Made by a program: the position numbers and the translations under genes. Shown piece after piece: positions 1 through 6,481 of a DNA stretch of 8,862 nt. How positions within the stretch are numbered: the stretch's first letter is position 1; each line of letters opens with the position of its first letter. The stretch comes from an uncultured Bacilli bacterium (GTDB lineage Bacteria; Bacillota_I; Bacilli_A; RF39; UBA660). The notes beneath the pieces were generated by a model. That model had not been told where the DNA came from, did not search any database, and worked only from the letters and a program-made list of their open reading frames with translations. Location of the stretch: NCBI GenBank assembly GCA_934130485.1, contig CAKOYE010000039.1:1-8862 (forward strand), written 5' to 3'.

Positions 1-23
1 ATTTTGAGTTTTGGTAAAAATAA

Positions 24-538
24 AATTTAACAAAAAAATCTCTAATTTTTGTTTTAAAAATAAGAAAAGTTTCTGATATAACAAATAAATCGACAGATAA
101 AATTATAATGGATATGCAATATAGTTTTGCAAAAGGTTGGAGTATTTCTATTTAGATAGAATAATAGATGCATCTAGTCAAGATAAAAAAATATTAAATG
201 GTTATCGTGTATATGAAGTAATTGTGTTAACTAAAAATGAGAAACAACAAATAAGCATATATAGTAAAATATATTCTTGTAAAAACAAAAATTTTATAAG
301 TAAGAATACATATACATTAGAAAGTATTAATTCAGTTGAAAAATTAATGAAAAGCGTATAGAACCATTAGAATATAGAATGTAGTTTGCACTTGAAACTC
401 GATGCTATTTTAGATGGAGATTATTCAAAAAATAGAGTAAAAAAATCAATAGCAAACATATTAACAGTACGAAAAATAGTTTTCAATTTTGCTAGTCTAG
501 ACAATAACTATGAAAAGTACCATTACAATGAAATTTAA
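24..538 (+). pseudogene. Decayed ISAs1-family transposase, C-terminal part
   Basis: From 137 to 538 one frame reads through as the C-terminal part of an ISAs1-type DDE transposase, interrupted by TAG at 359-361 and 368-370. Around those stops the frame reads MKSV*NH*NIECSLHLKLD, which lines up with the family's conserved RNHWGIENSLHWVLD block; the second TAG replaces the Trp codon. The following DYSKNR, then SIAN, then VRKIVFNF match the family's ED.SRIRKGNAPEN..VIRHIALNLL ending, closing at TAA 536-538. Further upstream, a second frame open from 24 to 152 ends in SFAKGW, which may be the family's KGHGRIE block, with a frameshift near 137 into RLEYFYLD. Only about 140-170 codons of a normally 350-400 codon protein are visible, and the 5' part is missing or lies outside the window. 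No terminal inverted repeats or target duplication were found. Recognition is by motif memory; the family call is fairly sure for 356-500 and weaker before 137. Confidence 0.72.
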
Positions 539-571
539 CACGTTATATACTTGATTTCAAAAAAATTGAAA

Positions 572-604
572 AACTGATATTTAATGACATATAAAATATC
601 AGTT
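572..604 (+). terminator. AT-rich hairpin downstream of the transposase remnant
   Basis: AACTGATATTT (572-582) and AAATATCAGTT (594-604) form a perfect 11-bp stem with an 11-base loop. It is followed by AATTTTATTGGTTTTT and preceded by an A-rich stretch, so it could end transcription of the old transposase gene and isolate the lipoprotein promoter. The stem has only two G-C pairs and the T run is interrupted, so its strength is doubtful. A remnant of an insertion-sequence end is an alternative. Confidence 0.5.
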
Positions 605-640
605 AATTTTATTGGTTTTTAAGTGATTGCCATACGTAAT

Positions 641-669
641 TTGACTATTTATTTTTTTAGGTGTAATAT
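641..669 (+). promoter_or_regulatory. SigA-type promoter of the lipoprotein gene
   Basis: TTGACT (641-646) and TAATAT (664-669) are separated by exactly 17 bases. Transcription would be expected to begin around 675-677, which coincides with the SD GGTGA (676-680), giving a leader of only about 9 bases before ATG 685. Confidence 0.7.
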
Positions 670-684
670 TATATTGGTGATAGT

Positions 685-1134
685 ATGAAATACAAATTAT
701 CCTTATTCTTTATAGCACTCGTTTTGTTTACTGGTTGTGGAAAGAAGAATTTAACGTGTGAAAAAAAAGAAAAAGGTACAGGATATACTTACAATGAAAA
801 ATATGAACTTATTTATAATAATAATGGTGTTGATTTAAAAAAAATAAATGTTGAAATGTTGTATAAATTTAATGAGTTATATACTGAGGAAGAATTAAAA
901 AGTGAGTATTCTAAAGTTAGTGAGTATTGCGATGTTTATAACTCTGGTAGTAGAAAAATAATTAGTTGTTCTTCAAATTTAAATAAAAATGTTATAAAAA
1001 TAAATTTATCAACTGATGTAGAAAAAATAAGCGATTCTGAATTTGAAGATATAATGTATGTTACTAAAGATGAAATTAATAATATTAAGGATACAAAAAA
1101 ATTACTTAAAAATGTTGGATATAGTTGTAAGTAA
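685..1134 (+). CDS. Small secreted lipoprotein, function unknown
   Basis: This 149-residue protein has a lipoprotein signal: a charged MKYK start, a hydrophobic stretch at residues 5-16 and a lipobox FTGC with the lipidated Cys at 18 (Phe at -3 is slightly unusual). The mature part would sit on the outer face of the membrane. It is polar and has four further cysteines, C25, C82, C95 and C148; C25 with C148 and C82 with C95 are plausible disulfide pairs. The pattern LxC, then a strand ending in NNNG, then a C-terminal xYxC resembles the outer domain of the minus-strand protein at 3006-3680, and both recall small DUF1307/YehR-like lipoproteins; that family name is a guess. The start is ATG with GGTGA four bases upstream. 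It seems to be a single-gene unit: the next gene has a promoter overlapping this stop codon. Confidence 0.85.
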   Translation: MKYKLSLFFIALVLFTGCGKKNLTCEKKEKGTGYTYNEKYELIYNNNGVDLKKINVEMLYKFNELYTEEELKSEYSKVSEYCDVYNSGSRKIISCSSNLNKNVIKINLSTDVEKISDSEFEDIMYVTKDEINNIKDTKKLLKNVGYSCK

Positions 1135-1163
1135 TTGCTTTTTTTTGTTTAGTAAAGTATAAT
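1135..1163 (+). promoter_or_regulatory. Promoter of the pseudouridine synthase gene
   Basis: TTGCTT (1135-1140), starting right after the lipoprotein stop codon, is 17 bases from a perfect TATAAT (1158-1163). The predicted start point near 1170 falls at the first base of the SD AGGTGA (1170-1175). The run of eight T in the spacer is the only sign of a terminator for the gene upstream, and no convincing stem precedes it. Confidence 0.7.
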
Positions 1164-1180
1164 CATTTTAGGTGATTGAA

Positions 1181-1897
1181 TTGGAAAGATTACAAAAAGT
1201 TATTGCAAACAGTGGTTTTTGTTCACGAAGAAAGGCCGAAGAATTAATTAGTGGTGGAAATGTTAAGGTTAATGGTAAAATTGTTACGGAACTTGGTACT
1301 AAAGTTGATAAAAGTGACGCTATTACAATTTTCGATAAGGCATTAACAATTGAGCAAAAAGAATATATATTATTAAATAAACCTAGAGGTGTTATAACTT
1401 CTACTAATGATGATAAAAAAAGGAAGACGGTTATGGATCTGATTGATACTGATAAGCGTTTATATCCAGTAGGTAGACTTGATTATGATACAACTGGTGC
1501 TTTATTATTAACAAATGATGGCGAATTAGCTAATTTATTGATGCATCCTAAAAACAATATTGAAAAGTTATATATTGCTAAAGTAAATGGTTTTGTTGAT
1601 AAAAATGCTTTAAATAAATTATCGAGGGGTGTTTATATTGACAATTTTAAAACATCTAAATCAAAAGTAAGATTAAAAAAATATGATAAAAAAACTAATA
1701 CTTCTATAGTTGAAATTATTATTCACGAAGGTAAGAATCATCAAGTAAAAAAGATGTTTGAGGCGGTTGGATACGAAGTTTTAAAATTAAAAAGAGAAAA
1801 AATTTCCTTTTTAACAATCGATTCATTAAAATCTGGTGAATATCGCTATTTATCTTTAAAAGAGGTAAAAAAATTGTATGGTGAAATAAAAAAATAA
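1181..1897 (+). CDS. rluB: 23S rRNA pseudouridine synthase, RsuA/RluB family
   Basis: This cytoplasmic enzyme isomerises a uridine in rRNA to pseudouridine; RluB members act on helix 93 of 23S rRNA near the peptidyl-transferase centre. An S4 RNA-binding domain fills residues 1-60 (RLQKVIANSGFCSRRKAEELI). The catalytic domain follows with the signature GRLDYDTTGALLLTNDGE, in which D101 is the expected catalytic aspartate. A late block, EGKNHQVKKMFEAVGY, is typical of the RluB/E/F branch. At 238 residues it is the normal size. I chose TTG 1181 because AGGTGA lies five bases before it and MERLQKVI is the usual family start; a GTG nine bases upstream lies inside the SD. The stop codon is inside the stem of a terminator shared with the convergent ferredoxin gene. 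The assignment to the RsuA/RluB family is certain; the exact target base is inferred. Confidence 0.93.
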   Translation: MERLQKVIANSGFCSRRKAEELISGGNVKVNGKIVTELGTKVDKSDAITIFDKALTIEQKEYILLNKPRGVITSTNDDKKRKTVMDLIDTDKRLYPVGRLDYDTTGALLLTNDGELANLLMHPKNNIEKLYIAKVNGFVDKNALNKLSRGVYIDNFKTSKSKVRLKKYDKKTNTSIVEIIIHEGKNHQVKKMFEAVGYEVLKLKREKISFLTIDSLKSGEYRYLSLKEVKKLYGEIKK

Positions 1898-1913
1898 GCA
1901 TTTGCTTATTTTT
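1890..1913. terminator. Shared bidirectional terminator between rluB and ferredoxin
   Basis: AAAAATAAGC (1890-1899) pairs with GCTTATTTTT (1904-1913) around an ATTT loop. A-rich and T-rich flanks on both sides make it usable in both directions. The stop codon of rluB (1895-1897) and that of the ferredoxin gene (1908-1906 on the minus strand) lie in opposite arms and pair with each other. Confidence 0.8.
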
Positions 1914-2112
1914 CTTCTTTTATAGCTTCTGTAGGACATCCTTCAATAGCGTCTTTAACCTCATCAATTAAATCACTATCCATATCATCAAAATTAACAT
2001 CATCTCTTACTTGTGCAAGGTCGTCATCTCCGAATTCAAAAACTTCATCAACTAATCCTACACAAGCACCACAACCAATACATTTTTCTTTATCAACAAT
2101 AACTTTTTTCAT
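1906..2112 (-). CDS. fer: Monocluster [4Fe-4S] ferredoxin
   Basis: This 68-residue acidic electron carrier acts in the cytoplasm. The cluster ligands are C11, C14 and C17 in CIGCGAC, and C59 in GCPTEAI. The classical second-cluster cysteines are absent, so it should carry a single [4Fe-4S] cluster like the Bacillus ferredoxins. Many Asp and Glu residues between the motifs (28-54) give the strong negative charge expected for docking to redox partners. Length and architecture are normal for the family. The ATG has a strong AGGAGGA SD (2119-2125) and a good promoter upstream, so it is transcribed alone, converging on rluB with only eight bases between the two reading frames. Its partner enzyme cannot be told from this window. 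Confidence 0.95.
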   Translation of the reverse strand: MKKVIVDKEKCIGCGACVGLVDEVFEFGDDDLAQVRDDVNFDDMDSDLIDEVKDAIEGCPTEAIKEEK

Positions 2113-2131
2113 TTTTTATCCTCCTATAAAA

Positions 2132-2160
2132 ATTATAGATAAATAGTATTAAAATTGCAA
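2132..2160 (-). promoter_or_regulatory. Promoter of the ferredoxin gene
   Basis: On the minus strand TTGCAA (2160-2155) and TATAAT (2137-2132) are 17 bases apart. Six bases separate the -10 box from the SD AGGAGGA. The -10 box is half of a small palindrome, CTATAA-N3-TTATAG (2124-2138), covering the expected start point. Confidence 0.75.
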
Positions 2161-2197
2161 GTAAATTATTTTAAAAATAAAAAAAATGTGGTATCAT

Positions 2198-2213
2198 TAT
2201 AATAATGAGGTGG
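2198..2213 (+). promoter_or_regulatory. -10 box and SD of the tail-anchored protein gene
   Basis: A perfect TATAAT (2198-2203) is followed four bases later by the SD AGGTGG (2208-2213). No recognisable -35 box lies 16-18 bases upstream; that position is an A-rich tract, so promoter strength is uncertain. If transcription starts near 2210, the in-frame ATG at 2186 would not be in the mRNA, which supports ATG 2219 as the start. Confidence 0.5.
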
Positions 2214-2218
2214 GATAT

Positions 2219-2983
2219 ATGCCAAGTAGAATGGAAAAGTATTACCAAACTGATACCGAAGTTGTTAGAAGAACTAAAAAAAATAGATCATTATATGATG
2301 AAATTCATAATAATCTAAATTATGAAAATGTGAGGCCAGCAACTAATGTTAATGAAATTACATCTGAGAGGTTAAATGAAATATTAAAATCGGAGAAAAA
2401 ACAAGAATATAGGACAAATCAAAATAGAGTTTATGAAACTGATGCAAGTAATTATATTACTAATGATGAAGATAAAAATTATGATATAAAAGAAGCATTG
2501 CAAAAGGCAAAAAGTGATAATGGAACTAAAAATGACTATCATAAATTAAATGTTGATCAGATTAATTTATTAAAAAAAATAGAGTCATATAAAGCTAGTA
2601 AACAAGAGCAAGATGAAAACTTAAATGAGTTATTGAATACTATTGCTAGTACAAAATTATTAAGTAATTTAAATGATAGAGATTTATCTTTAGATTTACT
2701 TGGTGATTTAAAGTCAAATAATGATGATACAATTGTTGGTGGAATTGATTCTATAAATAAAGTGATGCACGAAATTCCTAAGGTTAGTATGCCAGAAAAT
2801 GAAAAAAATGAAATTGATAAATCATTTTACACTTCTAGTTTAAGTTTTAGTGATGAAGATTTTGATGATATAAAAGAAATTAAAAATAAAATTAAAAAAA
2901 ATAATGCATTAATAAAAGCATTAACTATAGGATTTGTTTTTGTAGTTATTGTCGTAATTATTTTAGTTTTTGTTATAATTTAA
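2219..2983 (+). CDS. Tail-anchored membrane protein, function unknown
   Basis: This 254-residue protein is polar and charged for about 230 residues and ends in one hydrophobic helix (about 231-254, from LIKALTIGF to VFVII) with no residues after it. That predicts a tail-anchored protein with its bulk in the cytoplasm. There is no signal peptide. Residues 100-150 are rich in Lys, Glu, Leu and Gln and could form a coiled coil. The N-terminus MPSRMEKYY followed by a basic RRTKKNRSLYDEI stretch resembles conserved hypothetical proteins I associate with AT-rich gut Bacilli, but I know no function. The start is chosen for AGGTGG five bases upstream; an in-frame ATG at 2186 would add 11 residues but lacks an SD. 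It converges on the next gene, and the two stops lie at the arms of a shared hairpin. Confidence 0.8.
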   Translation: MPSRMEKYYQTDTEVVRRTKKNRSLYDEIHNNLNYENVRPATNVNEITSERLNEILKSEKKQEYRTNQNRVYETDASNYITNDEDKNYDIKEALQKAKSDNGTKNDYHKLNVDQINLLKKIESYKASKQEQDENLNELLNTIASTKLLSNLNDRDLSLDLLGDLKSNNDDTIVGGIDSINKVMHEIPKVSMPENEKNEIDKSFYTSSLSFSDEDFDDIKEIKNKIKKNNALIKALTIGFVFVVIVVIILVFVII

Positions 2984-3007
2984 AGGAGCTACTTATTATA
3001 GCTCCTT
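2983..3007. terminator. Hairpin shared by two convergent genes
   Basis: AAGGAGCTA (2983-2991) and TAGCTCCTT (2999-3007) form a perfect 9-bp stem with a 7-base loop, the most GC-rich stem in the window. The last base of one stop codon (TAA 2981-2983) and two bases of the opposing one (3008-3006) lie in the arms. There is no real T run on either side, so termination could depend on the stem alone, or the hairpin may mainly protect 3' ends. Confidence 0.7.
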
Positions 3008-3680
3008 AATTGCATTCATAATCTAATTTTTCCATTTTTGTTTTTACTTCACTGTAATTTTCATCATAATTTAATGTACTATTTGTATTTTGATTTTCTT
3101 TATATGTTGTTTTTACTTTAAAAATGTATTTGTTTTCAAATTTTTCTGTGCTTAGCTCATAAATTTCATCTTGTTTTAAGTATTCTCCTAATTCTTCTAA
3201 TAGTTTAACATAATTATTAAAGTATTCTTTAGAATTTTCATTTAATAAATTTACATTCATTGTTTTAAAATCCGAACGAAGTTTATTGTTATCAAAATTT
3301 ATAATAATTTCTGTTTCAACTTCTATATTATTTTCAGTTATTTTTGAGTAACATTTTAGTGTATCTTTTTCTACTTGGTTAATATTCTCTGTTGTAGGTA
3401 TTGTTGTAGTAGTTGTGATAATTGTTGTAGAAGTTTTAGAATTTTCTATAGTTGTTTTATCCTCTTTTGTTAGATTTTTATTACTATAACCACTTGTTAT
3501 TTTAAATAAAATTACGAGCAATATTATAGCAATAAAAGAAAAAATAATTAGAAAAATTTTTTTTATATTAGGTTTTTTCTTTGGCTCTATATATTTATAT
3601 TGTTCTAATGGATTAATTATATTTTCTTGATTATCATTATTTTCTTTAATTTCAACAAATGATTTGTTGTTTTTACTCAT
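3006..3680 (-). CDS. Single-pass membrane protein with outer Cys-bounded domain
   Basis: This 224-residue protein has a polar cytoplasmic N-terminus (1-38, ending in KKKPNIKK), one membrane helix (about 41-61), a Thr-rich linker (83-97, TSTTIITTTTTIPTT) and an outer domain from about 105 to 224. The positive charges before the helix place the C-terminus outside. The outer domain has only two cysteines, C110 in LKC and C223 in YECN, at its two ends, which would allow one disulfide joining first and last strands. The same LxC start and YxC end appear in the lipoprotein at 685-1134, so the two may share a fold. The Thr run could be a flexible wall-spanning spacer. The start is ATG with GGAAGTGA upstream. 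No function can be assigned. Confidence 0.83.
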   Translation of the reverse strand: MSKNNKSFVEIKENNDNQENIINPLEQYKYIEPKKKPNIKKIFLIIFSFIAIILLVILFKITSGYSNKNLTKEDKTTIENSKTSTTIITTTTTIPTTENINQVEKDTLKCYSKITENNIEVETEIIINFDNNKLRSDFKTMNVNLLNENSKEYFNNYVKLLEELGEYLKQDEIYELSTEKFENKYIFKVKTTYKENQNTNSTLNYDENYSEVKTKMEKLDYECN

Positions 3681-3698
3681 AAAATCACTTCCATATAA

Positions 3699-3727
3699 AT
3701 TTTAACATATGTGATTAAAAATGACAA
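3699..3727 (-). promoter_or_regulatory. Promoter of the minus-strand membrane protein gene
   Basis: On the minus strand TTGTCA (3727-3722) and TAAAAT (3704-3699) are 17 bases apart, and a TGT directly before the -10 makes it an extended -10. The SD GGAAGTGA (3692-3685) starts six bases after the -10 box. It is divergent from the RlmD-family gene. Confidence 0.7.
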
Positions 3728-3766
3728 TCTTTTAAATTTGTATTAATTATTAAAAAGTGTTAAACT

Positions 3767-3786
3767 TATTATATCTAAAAGGTGAT
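3767..3786 (+). promoter_or_regulatory. Possible -10 region and SD of the RlmD-family gene
   Basis: TATTATAT (3767-3774) could supply a -10 box of either TATTAT or TTATAT. The SD AGGTGAT (3780-3786) follows a few bases later, as in neighbouring genes. No good -35 box is visible; TTAATT at 3743-3748 gives an 18-base spacer at best. The SD is seven bases before ATG 3794. Confidence 0.35.
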
Positions 3787-3793
3787 GTTGAAT

Positions 3794-5050
3794 ATGTATG
3801 ATAATTTAGAAATTATAAAATTTGATCATGAGGGAAGAGGTATTGGTTATTTGAATGGTAAAACTATTTTTGTTGATAATACAATACCGGGAGATATAGT
3901 AAATATCTCTATAAAGAAGAATAAAAAGAATTATTCGGTTGCAACTGTATTAAAATTTATTAAATATAGTCCAAATAGAATTAAACCAGAATGCCCTTTT
4001 TTTCATAAATGTGGTGGTTGTGATTTGCAAAATATAAATTATATTGATCAATTAAAATTTAAAGAGGAAAAAATAAAAGAAATACTAGAAAAATTTGCTA
4101 AAATAAATAAAAGTAAAGTAAAATCAATATTAAGTGATAAAAAAAATCAATTTTATTATAGAAATAAATTAACACTTCAGGTTGATAAAAAAATTGGTTT
4201 ATATGGTAAAAATAGTTATGAATTAGTTCCTGTTAATAAATGTTTGATTTCTAGTAAAAAAATAAATGAAATTTTAACTATTATTTATGAGAATATTAAT
4301 TTAGAAAATATAAAACAAATTGTTATAAGAAATAGTTTTTATAATAATGATGTTATGATTATTTTTTTAGGAAAGAACATAAATTTAAACAATATCACGA
4401 AGATTAAAGATTATGTTAATTCAATATACATTAATGAAAATAATAATTATAAGTTAGTATATGGACTAGAATATTTAGAGGAGAAAATAGGTGATTATAT
4501 TTTTAAAATTTCACCAGATTCTTTCTTTCAAGTTAATACTATAATGTGTGAAAAATTATATAATAAAATAATTGAATATGGTAATTTTAAAGGTAATGAA
4601 AATGTTTTAGATTTATATTGTGGTACTGGTACAATAGGAATATATGTAAGTAAATATGTAAAGAATGTTGTTGGATATGAAATAAATAAATATGCGGTTA
4701 TGAATGCACAAGATAATTTAAAAATAAATAATGTTTACAATGCAAATTTTTATTGTGGTAGTAGTGAATTATCTTTTGAAAAAATTACCAAAAATGTTGA
4801 TGTAATAATTGTTGATCCGCCTAGAAGTGGATTAAACAATGAAACTATTCAAGGTATTATAAGTGTAAAACCATGTAAAGTTATTTATGTTTCTTGTGAC
4901 CCGGTTACATTAGCTCGTGATTTAAAAATACTTAGTGATTATTATGATGTAATTGAAGTTACTCCTGTTGATATGTTTCCTAATACAAAACACGTTGAAT
5001 GTGTCGCAGCATTATATCGAAGAGAATCTAAAAAAATGATATTAAATTAA
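3794..5050 (+). CDS. rlmD: 23S rRNA (uracil-C5)-methyltransferase, RlmD/RlmCD family
   Basis: This enzyme transfers a methyl group from S-adenosylmethionine to C5 of uridines in 23S rRNA (U1939; in Bacillus one enzyme, RlmCD, also does U747). The 418 residues show a TRAM RNA-binding domain (1-60), an iron-sulfur site C67-x5-C73-GG-C76 with C150 as likely fourth ligand, the QVN block, the SAM-binding loop DLYCGTGTIG (273-282), DPPRSGL (341-347), the nucleophile C368 in SCDPVTLARDL and the base E402 in HVECVA. All key residues are present, so it should be active. I chose ATG 3794, seven bases after AGGTGAT; upstream in-frame GTG, ATG and TTG codons overlap or touch that SD. The next gene follows after 43 bases without a clear terminator and may be co-transcribed. 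Single or dual target cannot be told from sequence alone. Confidence 0.95.
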   Translation: MYDNLEIIKFDHEGRGIGYLNGKTIFVDNTIPGDIVNISIKKNKKNYSVATVLKFIKYSPNRIKPECPFFHKCGGCDLQNINYIDQLKFKEEKIKEILEKFAKINKSKVKSILSDKKNQFYYRNKLTLQVDKKIGLYGKNSYELVPVNKCLISSKKINEILTIIYENINLENIKQIVIRNSFYNNDVMIIFLGKNINLNNITKIKDYVNSIYINENNNYKLVYGLEYLEEKIGDYIFKISPDSFFQVNTIMCEKLYNKIIEYGNFKGNENVLDLYCGTGTIGIYVSKYVKNVVGYEINKYAVMNAQDNLKINNVYNANFYCGSSELSFEKITKNVDVIIVDPPRSGLNNETIQGIISVKPCKVIYVSCDPVTLARDLKILSDYYDVIEVTPVDMFPNTKHVECVAALYRRESKKMILN

Positions 5051-5093
5051 TAAAATGAAAAAATAAATATTTTTTATTAAGTAGGTGATAAGG

Positions 5094-5957
5094 ATGATTA
5101 GTAAAAAGAAAATTAATGAAGCATTTGAATTTTATAATATAGAAAAATCATATAAAGAAAAATGTTATAGGTGTGCTGAAAAGATAAATCAAAGTGAATA
5201 TTATGGAAAGTTATTTAATGATGTATATAATACTTTATATTGTGATGATTTTATTAAAATAAAAGAATTATGGAAGGTAAAAGATATTAATGAATTATTC
5301 GGAAATAATGTAAATCCATTTGTAACAAATTTAATGATAATACTAGGTTATGAATTACATAGAAATAATATTGATAAATATAGATTAGATATAAATCAAG
5401 TTAATATTCATAAAAATAGGGTAAAAGAATGTTTTGAGAGTGACTTAATATATAGAAATTATGATGGAGTAAGAATATCACAAATGTTATGGGCAGTATA
5501 TTTTATTAGAGTTAGAATTATAGAAATAGGAAGATTACAATATGAATATGAGAGTACAGAAAAAAATATTTCTATAATAAAAATTCATATACCAAAAGGC
5601 AAAAAATTAGATTTAATCGAAGTAAAGGATTCAATAAAAGAATCCCAAAATAAAATAAAACAAATATATGGTTTAGATAAAATTAAATATATCTGTAATT
5701 CATGGTTATTAAGTAATCAAATTTATAATATAGTTGAAAAAAATTCGAATATTTTCCTTTTTCACAATTTATTTGATATTAGGGATGGAGAAGATTGTAT
5801 TAATGATATTATGAATTTTGTATATGGAGTAAACCAGTGTAGTGATTATAAAGAATTATCTGAAAATACAACATTGCAAAAGAAAATAAAAGAACAATTA
5901 TTATCGAATGAGAAATTTTATTTAGGCTTGGGAGTTTTAAAGGAAGAAAATTATTAA
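5094..5957 (+). CDS. Acyltransferase-like protein (NAT_N/GNAT_C type)
   Basis: This 287-residue soluble protein matches, from memory of motifs, the acyltransferase-domain proteins of Clostridia and Bacilli built from a helical N-terminal domain and a GNAT-like C-terminal domain. Visible landmarks are GRLQYEYE (146-153), the strand ending IHIPKGK (164-170) and CNSWLLS (201-207), followed by NSNIFLFHNLFDI. No substrate is known for this family. A classical acetyl-CoA loop (Q/RxxGxG/A) is not obvious, so catalysis is unproven. No signal peptide or membrane segment is seen. ATG 5094 is chosen because AGGTGA (5083-5088) lies five bases upstream; an in-frame GTG at 5085 is inside the SD. It probably shares a transcript with the methyltransferase gene upstream. 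No terminator is evident after it, and the following 500 bases are gene debris. Confidence 0.72.
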   Translation: MISKKKINEAFEFYNIEKSYKEKCYRCAEKINQSEYYGKLFNDVYNTLYCDDFIKIKELWKVKDINELFGNNVNPFVTNLMIILGYELHRNNIDKYRLDINQVNIHKNRVKECFESDLIYRNYDGVRISQMLWAVYFIRVRIIEIGRLQYEYESTEKNISIIKIHIPKGKKLDLIEVKDSIKESQNKIKQIYGLDKIKYICNSWLLSNQIYNIVEKNSNIFLFHNLFDIRDGEDCINDIMNFVYGVNQCSDYKELSENTTLQKKIKEQLLSNEKFYLGLGVLKEENY

Positions 5958-6094
5958 AATAAGAAAAATGCTGTAATATAAATGTTATGACAGAATGAAA
6001 ATGATATAGTTATTACACTTAGTTTATATTGAAAGAATGCAGTATATATGATAGACATGCACAATATACATTTTAAAATTTTACTAGTCATAAC

Positions 6095-6142
6095 CATAAT
6101 ATAAGCCACGTTGAGTGTGTATGTGTTTTAAAACTTAAATAA
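6095..6142 (+). pseudogene. C-terminal scrap of an RlmD-like methyltransferase
   Basis: The frame at 6107-6142 reads HVECVCVLKLK and stops at TAA. This matches the ending of RlmD-family enzymes, where HVE carries the catalytic base; the intact copy upstream ends HVECVAALYRRESKK. The preceding bases (CATAATATAAGC) could be a worn-down version of the MFPHTS segment. Nothing of the SAM loop or the SCDP motif is found before it, so at most a dozen or so codons survive. The sequence is not a recent copy of the neighbouring gene, since the following residues differ. Chance similarity over so short a stretch cannot be excluded. Confidence 0.45.
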
Positions 6143-6276
6143 AGCTTTATATTAAGGCGAAAATCAACTGTTCAGTACCTGTCAAAAAAGGTTATATAAT
6201 TGATAAAAATAGAATATGGAAATTTAATTTAAAAATAGGATTGTGTATTTTAGTTTTAGCAATATTAAATAGTTAA
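6139..6276 (+). pseudogene. Orphan C-terminal tail with a membrane segment
   Basis: An open stretch of 45 codons runs up to a TAA (6274-6276) that abuts a good terminator, as real gene ends do in this window. It has no ATG or GTG start; the only TTG is near its end. It has no SD, so it looks like the 3' end of a lost gene. It encodes INCSVPVKKGY, then a basic IDKNRIWKFNLK patch and a hydrophobic end GLCILVLAILNS that could be a membrane helix. I do not recognise the family. Confidence 0.25.
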
Positions 6277-6299
6277 TCTCATAGGAGATTTACTTTTTT
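6275..6299 (+). terminator. Intact rho-independent terminator after the debris
   Basis: AATCTC (6275-6280), loop ATAG, and GAGATT (6285-6290) form a 6-bp stem followed by TACTTTTTT, giving a T run at 6294-6299. It stands directly at a stop codon (6274-6276) although no full gene precedes it. Confidence 0.65.
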
Positions 6300-6355
6300 G
6301 ATGGTAAAAATATAGTATATGCTTGATGTAACATTTTCCTTAATTATTCACATTA

Positions 6356-6375
6356 TTTTTATTTACAAATAAAAA
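6356..6375. repeat. AT-only palindrome upstream of the sigma promoter
   Basis: TTTTTATTT (6356-6364) and AAATAAAAA (6367-6375) are perfect inverted repeats around AC, ending four bases before the -35 box of the sigma-gene promoter. It may be a protein-binding or bent-DNA element. In such AT-rich DNA it may also be chance. Confidence 0.3.
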
Positions 6376-6379
6376 AGTA

Positions 6380-6408
6380 TTGACTTTTAAGTAATAAGTA
6401 ATTATCAT
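6380..6408 (+). promoter_or_regulatory. Promoter of the sigma-factor gene
   Basis: TTGACT (6380-6385) and TATCAT (6403-6408) are 17 bases apart. The expected start point near 6415 gives a leader of about 65 bases before ATG 6482, much longer than the roughly 10-base leaders predicted for most other genes here. The -10 box has C in place of the consensus A at its fourth position. Confidence 0.6.
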
Positions 6409-6481
6409 ATTTCATAATAATTTTTAATTACATCTTTGAGTAGTTTAACTTTTATTGATAAGTGTTGCTATGGAGGAAAAT

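Larger units (their letters stand above)
5958..6454. other. Gene-poor stretch with debris and regulatory elements
   Basis: No complete gene is visible here on either strand. Bases 5958-6090 show short frames with many stops and nothing I recognise. Then come a likely RlmD-family C-terminal scrap (6095-6142), an open stretch encoding a membrane-like tail (6139-6276), an intact terminator (6275-6299), an AT-only palindrome (6356-6375) and the sigma-gene promoter (6380-6408). The order, with gene ends kept but gene bodies missing, suggests deletions. Confidence 0.6.

Noticed and set aside
1131..1148. T run after the lipoprotein gene as a terminator
   Set aside because: No stem of more than three pairs precedes the T run; the sequence is better explained as the -35 box and spacer of the next promoter.
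1719..1901. 60-codon open frame on the minus strand inside rluB
   Set aside because: It lies wholly antisense to a well-conserved enzyme and has no recognisable motif.
5058..5075. AT-only inverted repeat AAAAAATA-AA-TATTTTTT between the methyltransferase and acyltransferase genes
   Set aside because: It has no G-C pair and a loop too small for all pairs to form. It might weaken read-through but is not good enough to call a terminator.
5970..5996. Possible hairpin CTGT...ACAG after the acyltransferase gene
   Set aside because: The stem is only four pairs plus an interrupted three, and no T run follows.
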